The position numbers were made by a program, and so were the translations under genes. Below the pieces are notes generated by a model that made no database searches, was not told where the DNA came from, and saw nothing but the letters and a program-made list of their open reading frames with translations. 32,529 nucleotides of DNA from Gammaproteobacteria bacterium (GTDB lineage Bacteria; Pseudomonadota; Gammaproteobacteria; GRL18): positions 1-32,529 of the forward strand of contig JALTKC010000545.1 of assembly GCA_027076245.1 (NCBI GenBank), read 5' to 3'. Each line of letters starts with the position of its first letter. The first letter of the stretch is position 1. Shown here one piece after another: positions 30,070 to 32,529 of the stretch.

Positions 30070-32529
30070 TTACTTCGTTTCTTTGGTCTGTCTGTTTTTT
30101 TTATTTTTTAATTGCGGCTTCTTATATTGGTTCAGAAGTTTTGAGTAATCCGGCTGGGTACCTGCCCAGCGATACTTAAAATTGCCCACCAGGCCGGAAA
30201 ATGGATTAGTTATACCACCTGCCAGGGTGCCTTCTTTTGCTTTGTTTATTATTTCATCAAAATTATCATCCATATTGCTGATGGAACCCCAGAATTTAAT
30301 GGTAGGACCTTTCCAGAAACCGTATTCATCCTGTTCGTCCTTTAATAGTCCAAGCCCGTAAAAAATAGCGGCACCTTCTCCGGACAGGTTTAAATCCGCC
30401 TGCATTTTAAGATCCTGATCCATTAGCCTGGTATCAGGTGCAAAAGTAATATCGCCATCCGCAATTAAATGCAGTTCGGGACTGAGTATTTCAAAAATAT
30501 CAATATGGGTATTTAGATCCTTCTGGCGGGACATGCTCATACGGATTAGGTCATATTCTATGTCTTTGGCAAAGCGTACCACGCGGTTAATAATACCCAG
30601 ACCAAAACCTGATGTAGGTAGTACGGATACCACTTCACCCACTACGGCCATGGCCTGGCCGCCGGAACGTGCCATGATATTGTCGGCCGGGATTAAATGA
30701 TAGACTCCATCGACACCGCTGATATCAATTTTAAACATCAGTTCATTACGGATCTGGGTTAAATTGCTTAAAGGACCATAAAAGAGTAAATCTACATCAA
30801 AAACTCCGTCTGCCCTGGGCACATGATCGGGTTTTAATTCTTTTAGAAAGCCGCCTACATTAAATTGGCTTAAAGCAGTATTAAGACGGATGTCATAGGG
30901 CTGTTTTCTTTTGGGCGTAAATTTAAAATCGGCATCCAGAGTCATGGGGCTGTCATGAAAACGAATTTCAAAGTTTTTAGCAATTAAATGTTTCCTGTTA
31001 ATATCAAGCTGACCCCTGATATTGTGATAGGACATATAATCGGAATAATACAGTCTCTGTATATCCAGATGAGCCAGTATATCCAGTCCGGTAGGCCAGA
31101 AGGGTGTTAGTGCAGGCGTATTATCCGGTGCAGCAGGCAAGGATGTTTGTTCTGTCTTTGCTGTTGATTCTATTTCCTTTTCAAGTTTTGACAGTTCAGA
31201 ATCCGGGTTAATGGCGGCCAGCAGTTTTAATATATCGTTTAAAAATATTTCCTTGCCATGGACATCAATAGCCACAGAAGGGGTATCGTTTTTAATCTGG
31301 ATATGATTTTTCAGGATTAACTCAGTTGTACCTGACTGGCTTTGCATAATCAGAGGAAATTCCAGGAACAGATCCTTAAGGTTCTTAATTTTACCTGTAC
31401 CGTCAATTAATACAGATTGAATTAATTGCTGCTTATTATTATCACCCAGATCATTGATCTGCCATTTATGTTTTAACTGGTGAGCATTATCCAGCGAAAT
31501 ATCAGCCGTCAGTGTCCCCCTGGTCAGAGTATTGTCAGGCATAATACCCGGCTGACTGAACCATTGTGTCAATAAAACATTCAGATCGGCATTTAAACTG
31601 GTAAGGGGCATGGTCTTTCCGGTATGGTATTTTAAATCGGCATTAAGAGCCAGAGCCCTGTTTTTCTGTCCTTTAAACTGCAGTGCTAACTGTTTAATAC
31701 GGGCCGTGGTTTGCTTGCCTGACTGTACGGCCTGTATATCAAGTATTACATCAAAAGGATTAAGCAGGGCGGTTTTGGGATTTTTGTAATGAACATTGTG
31801 CAGGCGTAAAGGCTGCTCAAACTTAATAGTCTGTTTCCTGTTTTTTTGTACCAGATTAATTCTTGCACTGGCTGAATCAAAGGTTATGGGTAGCTCAGGG
31901 AACAGCACTTCATAAGGACTGATATCAAAATTTTTAAGCTTCAGGCTTAAATGTCCGTTTTGAGCAAAATTATTTTTTGCATCACTTAGTGACAGTTTAA
32001 TTGGGCTATGGGTTTTAAGATCCAGACGGCCCTTGCTGAGTGGGTGGAATACTGATAAAAACAGCTCTGAAATATCCAGCTGATTATTATGCAGACTCAG
32101 CTGATATTGAGTATCCAGGATTGAAGGCTTACGGATGGTTTTATGGGTAAACTGATTAACCAGCCTGAGCTTCATTAACTGATGTATATGGCCATTCAGA
32201 TTGCCTTTTAAATAAATAGCGGGGTCAGTTTTATCCAGATGAGTAACAATGACAGAGCCTTTATTGTTTAGCAGGCGGCTGCCGGATTGGGTAATGGACA
32301 GTTGAGGATAATTAACCGTTATTTTGTCCGGGGTATAATTTATCCTGGCATTAAAGTTAAGACCCAGACGATTGAATAAAGCCTGCTGCTCATCAGATAG
32401 TGCCAGGTTGGAAAAACCAAGTTGCTGAATATGCAGATTATATTGATCACTGGATGTACTGCCCAGGACAGCCTTTAATCTGCTCAGTTTACCGGAAATC
32501 TGATACGGTGCCGCATATTGTCTGATAAC
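30070..32529 (-). CDS. Large AsmA-like periplasmic protein (5' end beyond window)
   Basis: The frame is open from the stop at 30070 through the window edge at 32529, giving at least 819 residues; a Met at 32175 is internal, since the codons before it continue the same beta-rich pattern with no stop. It is repetitive beta-strand sequence with short turns such as LDLKTHSPIKLSLSDAKNN and PMTLDADFKFTPKRKQPYD, and a C-terminal part with LIADGDITFAPDTRLMDQDLKMQADLNLSG and FWKGPTIKFWGSISNMDDN. This suits the AsmA/TamB/YhdP superfamily of bridge-like lipid-transport proteins anchored in the inner membrane. An N-terminal membrane helix would be expected beyond the edge. The exact branch cannot be told. 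Confidence 0.85.
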   Translation of the reverse strand, partial: VIRQYAAPYQISGKLSRLKAVLGSTSSDQYNLHIQQLGFSNLALSDEQQALFNRLGLNFNARINYTPDKITVNYPQLSITQSGSRLLNNKGSVIVTHLDKTDPAIYLKGNLNGHIHQLMKLRLVNQFTHKTIRKPSILDTQYQLSLHNNQLDISELFLSVFHPLSKGRLDLKTHSPIKLSLSDAKNNFAQNGHLSLKLKNFDISPYEVLFPELPITFDSASARINLVQKNRKQTIKFEQPLRLHNVHYKNPKTALLNPFDVILDIQAVQSGKQTTARIKQLALQFKGQKNRALALNADLKYHTGKTMPLTSLNADLNVLLTQWFSQPGIMPDNTLTRGTLTADISLDNAHQLKHKWQINDLGDNNKQQLIQSVLIDGTGKIKNLKDLFLEFPLIMQSQSGTTELILKNHIQIKNDTPSVAIDVHGKEIFLNDILKLLAAINPDSELSKLEKEIESTAKTEQTSLPAAPDNTPALTPFWPTGLDILAHLDIQRLYYSDYMSYHNIRGQLDINRKHLIAKNFEIRFHDSPMTLDADFKFTPKRKQPYDIRLNTALSQFNVGGFLKELKPDHVPRADGVFDVDLLFYGPLSNLTQIRNELMFKIDISGVDGVYHLIPADNIMARSGGQAMAVVGEVVSVLPTSGFGLGIINRVVRFAKDIEYDLIRMSMSRQKDLNTHIDIFEILSPELHLIADGDITFAPDTRLMDQDLKMQADLNLSGEGAAIFYGLGLLKDEQDEYGFWKGPTIKFWGSISNMDDNFDEIINKAKEGTLAGGITNPFSGLVGNFKYRWAGTQPDYSKLLNQYKKPQLKNKKNRQTKETK

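Overview
The window is a chromosomal segment of moderately AT-rich DNA from a gammaproteobacterium. This rests on the block surE-pcm-yqaA-nlpD-rpoS, the RpoS sigma factor itself, and an encoded-CCA tRNA-Ser. Unlike E. coli it carries scpB beside rluB, an ArsS-type radical SAM cluster and a TRAP transporter, so it is not an enteric. I cannot place it to genus. No insertion sequence, integrase, phage gene or CRISPR array was seen.

Layout. 1-2654: the 3' end of polA, then scpB and rluB on the plus strand. 2651-4127 (minus): a diguanylate cyclase followed by a small protein resembling the N-terminal domain of Ycf46-type AAA proteins. 4434-5534: an exported protein with two thioredoxin folds. 5545-6087 (minus): an Smr-domain protein. 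6206-10619: surE-pcm-yqaA-nlpD-rpoS, closed by a strong bidirectional terminator. 10769-13522: an unknown Gly-rich protein, a PilZ c-di-GMP receptor, a small membrane protein and pyrD. 13599-16867: a DUF2846-like lipoprotein, M18 aminopeptidase, a YejK/NdpA nucleoid-associated protein and a small unknown protein. 17034-20044: a 58% lysine protein, nhaA and gltS. 20045-20631: a gene-free AT-rich stretch holding three perfect DnaA-box matches. 20632-23403: a STAS protein, then an overlapping operon of arsS-like radical SAM and two glycosyltransferase-family genes. 23335-23910 (minus): a lipoprotein whose 3' end overlaps that operon. 24025-25929: uup. 25983-26070: tRNA-Ser(GGA). 26130-29590 (minus): a dctPQM TRAP transporter with an exported GlcG/HbpS-like protein. 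29649-29960 (minus): a small secreted Arg/Tyr/Ser-rich protein. 30070-32529 (minus): a large AsmA-like protein that runs off the window edge.

How it works together. Much is housekeeping: DNA replication, chromosome segregation, rRNA modification, protein repair, stress sigma factor, pyrimidine synthesis, translation factor and tRNA. Around this core lie signalling parts (a diguanylate cyclase with an inhibitory I-site, a PilZ receptor, an HsbA-like STAS antagonist) and ion/solute transport (NhaA, GltS, TRAP). There is also a likely secondary-metabolite operon (ArsS plus TIGR04283/TIGR04282 enzymes).

The most unusual signals are non-coding: the DnaA-box cluster far from any recognisable origin gene, a near-perfect palindrome directly upstream of rpoS, and a 21-bp perfect hairpin with a U-tract between dctP and dctQ. 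The most unusual proteins are the lysine-rich polypeptide and the stand-alone Ycf46-N-like domain. I do not see one clear, wholly new multi-gene system; the findings are ranked accordingly.
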